15,092 nt of DNA from Hyphomicrobiales bacterium (GTDB lineage Bacteria > Pseudomonadota > Alphaproteobacteria > Rhizobiales > Aestuariivirgaceae), in contig JADJVV010000023.1 of the NCBI GenBank assembly GCA_016710435.1, positions 1 to 15,092 of the forward strand, given 5' to 3'. The first letter of the stretch is position 1, and each line of letters begins with the position of its first letter. The notes under the pieces are model-generated. The model worked only from the letters and a program-made list of their open reading frames with translations, was not told where the DNA came from and made no database searches. Positions 13,541-15,092 of this stretch are shown piece after piece. The position numbers and the translations under genes were made by a program.

Positions 13541-15092
13541 ATGCAATTTTACGTAGACATTGAAGACGCCGCAGGCAACAAGTTGGGCGCCGGTCCAATC
13601 GTATCGGCGGCGGATTGGCGCGTGCAACGCCGCATGGATGAAGCGGGCACGTGGTCGTTCAGCGCGCCGCTCGCCGACGTGCGCCTGGCGCAAGCGACGC
13701 CGCGCCGCTACGCGCACGTCTACGCACTGATCAACAGCATCTGGACGTGGGTCGGCGGCGGACCAATCGACAGCGTTGCCACCAGCGTCGACGCCGACGG
13801 CTACGCCACGGCTACGGTGTCGGGCGGCGATCTCCTGCGCGAACTGGCATGGCGCACCGTCGGCAATCTGGCGGTGAGCGACGGCGCGGGCGGGCCGACT
13901 ACGCACGCGGCGGCGGTGGCGGCGGTGGCGGCCTACGCGCCCGCGGGGTGGACGCTGACAGCCGACAGCGCGCCCGGTTCGAATGAGATCTACGGGCAGT
14001 TCGGCGGCGAGTCGGTGCTGTCGGCGCTGGGCGCGATTGCCGAGCGCAGTCGCAGCCATTTCTATTTGTCAGGTAAGCGCACGCTTGCCTTCGCGTCCAC
14101 GTTTGCGGATGCGGGCGTGCATGCCATCCAGGCACGCGGCGATCTGACGCCGGGCGCGACGGCCATCACCGATCTGGCGCTCGATCAGTCCTCCTACGAA
14201 TTGTTCAGCCGCATCATTCCGGTCGGCGCGGGGCAGGCGCAAGCCGCGCTGACCCTGCGCGCCACCAGCCGCACGGCGGCGGCGGGCTACACGCTGGATG
14301 CGGTGACAAACTACCTGCGCGCCGATGCCACCGAAACCGCTTACGGGCGTTGCGAACAGACGGTGGCCTTCCGCGACATCGGGCCGATCTCCAACACCAC
14401 GGCGGATGTGATCGCGGCCGCCGACGCGCTATTCGATGCGGCGGAATACTGGCTGCAACAGCACGCCGCGCCGATCACGTCCTATCGTGTGGCGGTGGCC
14501 GAATGCCCGGTCCTCTTGCGTCCGCTGCAATCGATCGGTCTGGTCTACCGCGACATCGACAGCGGGATCGACATCGACGCCGACCTGATGATTTTGGCGG
14601 TAGAGTGGACAGGCGACGCCGACGGTATACGCACGGCTAGCCTGACTGTGGCCGACAGCGGGCAGTGGCCTATCGACGACACGCAGGCAGTGGTAGAGAG
14701 CATCGCATCGGGCGCAATCTACCAGGCGTTGCCGCAGCTAAACGCCAATGCCTACGTGATCGCCTACTCCAAGAATCTTGACGAAGTGCAGGCGAACCCG
14801 GCTGAATTTCGTTTCCGCTTTGACGAAGAAGTGACGCAGCTCACGCGCATCGTGTTTGACTTCCAGATCCTTGCGCTGGAATCGACGGTCAAGTCGGTCG
14901 GGCTGGAAACGTCAACAGGCGGCACGATCACCACCAGCTACAGCGGATCGAGCGGCGGGTCAGGAACCGCCACCACGGGCGCGCCATCCGCCACCGACAC
15001 GGGCGCGCCATCGAACAACACGTCAGGCGCGCCGTCCACCGACACGTCGGGCACCGCTACGGGCAGTACGGGCGTGCCGTCCAGCGACACGT
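13541..15092 (+). CDS. Tail-tip / baseplate hub protein (ReqiPepy6 gp37-like), C terminus cut by the window
   Basis: This frame stays open from ATG 13541 to the window end (517 codons, no stop), so the true 3' end is missing. The N-terminal region is a gp27-like hub: WRVQRRMDEAGTWSFSAPLADV (26-47) has the 'r.ne.G.fsf..P' pattern of ReqiPepy6 gp37 and related tail proteins. WTWVGGGPIDSV (68-79) matches the 'f.G.i' strand, and VSGGDLLRELAWR (93-105) follows. Later blocks include ELFSRIIPVG (220-229), a common hub strand set, and RIVFDFQILALESTV (436-450). From about residue 460 it becomes a Thr/Ser/Gly/Pro-rich repeat. There is no clear ribosome site at 13541 and the gap after the previous stop is only 6 nt, so coupling is likely. 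Receptor binding or peptidoglycan contact may lie in the missing part. Confidence 0.82.
   Translation, partial: MQFYVDIEDAAGNKLGAGPIVSAADWRVQRRMDEAGTWSFSAPLADVRLAQATPRRYAHVYALINSIWTWVGGGPIDSVATSVDADGYATATVSGGDLLRELAWRTVGNLAVSDGAGGPTTHAAAVAAVAAYAPAGWTLTADSAPGSNEIYGQFGGESVLSALGAIAERSRSHFYLSGKRTLAFASTFADAGVHAIQARGDLTPGATAITDLALDQSSYELFSRIIPVGAGQAQAALTLRATSRTAAAGYTLDAVTNYLRADATETAYGRCEQTVAFRDIGPISNTTADVIAAADALFDAAEYWLQQHAAPITSYRVAVAECPVLLRPLQSIGLVYRDIDSGIDIDADLMILAVEWTGDADGIRTASLTVADSGQWPIDDTQAVVESIASGAIYQALPQLNANAYVIAYSKNLDEVQANPAEFRFRFDEEVTQLTRIVFDFQILALESTVKSVGLETSTGGTITTSYSGSSGGSGTATTGAPSATDTGAPSNNTSGAPSTDTSGTATGSTGVPSSDT
14975..15092 (+). repeat. Degenerate tandem repeat encoding TGAPS...DT units
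   Basis: At the 3' end of the hub gene, in-frame units of 21-24 nt encode variants of [T/S]GAPSxxxT. Near-identical DNA starts occur at 14975, 14999 and 15020, followed by diverged copies to the window end. Each of the first three holds ggcgcgcc (14978-14985, 15002-15009, 15026-15033). The protein part is flexible and rich in Thr, Ser, Gly and Pro, probably a linker or stalk before a distal domain. The array continues past the window, so its copy number is unknown. Confidence 0.75.

Noticed and set aside
13388..14640. Several frames of 78-223 codons on both strands overlapping the hub gene
   Set aside because: The + strand frame from 13541 is open throughout, with hub-family motifs; the others are Arg-rich shadows.
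1..15092. CRISPR arrays, tRNA genes, insertion sequences or integrase/att sites
   Set aside because: I saw no regularly spaced repeats, cloverleaf-like segments, transposase or recombinase motifs; nearly all the sequence is accounted for by phage structural genes.

Overview
This window is the packaging, head and tail morphogenesis region of a tailed double-stranded DNA phage or prophage (Caudoviricetes) with an HK97-type head and a siphovirus-like tail. The evidence is the classical gene order together with family-specific motifs: small and large terminase, portal, serine prohead protease, HK97-fold capsid, head-tail connectors, tail terminator, tail tube, frameshifted tail chaperones, tape measure, distal tail protein and baseplate hub. 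There is no tail sheath gene. No integrase, replication, lysis or bacterial housekeeping gene is present, so free phage, prophage and metagenomic phage contig cannot be told apart. The DNA is GC-rich with strongly GC-biased third codon positions. That suggests a high-GC bacterial host, but the host phylum cannot be fixed from this sequence.

Layout, all on the + strand. 42-2398: terS, terL, a 56-residue two-helix membrane protein, and a stand-alone LuxR/GerE-type DNA-binding protein, closed by a strong intrinsic terminator (2427-2459). 2477-6021: portal, prohead protease, major capsid protein. 6022-6173: a 152-nt gap holding two tandem stem-loops. 6174-7627: two GT-A glycosyltransferase-like proteins inserted between capsid and connector genes; the first carries a C-terminal mini-domain. 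7624-9426: phiE125 gp8-like connector, head-tail adaptor, HK97 gp10-like protein, tail terminator. 9463-10660: major tail protein, then the tail assembly chaperone with a textbook -1 slippery heptamer at 10382-10388. 10650-13534: tape measure protein, Dit-like distal tail protein, and a 104-residue conserved-looking protein. 13541 to the window end: a large tail-tip (hub) protein, open for 517 codons with no stop, ending in a Thr/Ser/Gly-rich repeat.

Most neighbouring genes overlap by 1 or 4 nt (ATGA, TGATG, TAATG, TAGTG, GTGA), which indicates translational coupling in long late operons. Clear Shine-Dalgarno sequences precede genes that are not overlapped, notably protease, capsid, major tail protein and the 104-residue protein. 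Terminases load DNA through the portal into a capsid matured by the protease; the connector series joins head to tail; the chaperones fold the tape measure protein, which sets tail length; Dit and the hub form the tip. The least ordinary parts are the glycosyltransferase pair with its fused mini-domain, the tandem RNA hairpins after the capsid gene, the LuxR protein plus terminator splitting the operon, and a stretch inside the chaperone gene that looks like a compensated double frameshift. I see no wholly new defence or mobile system here.
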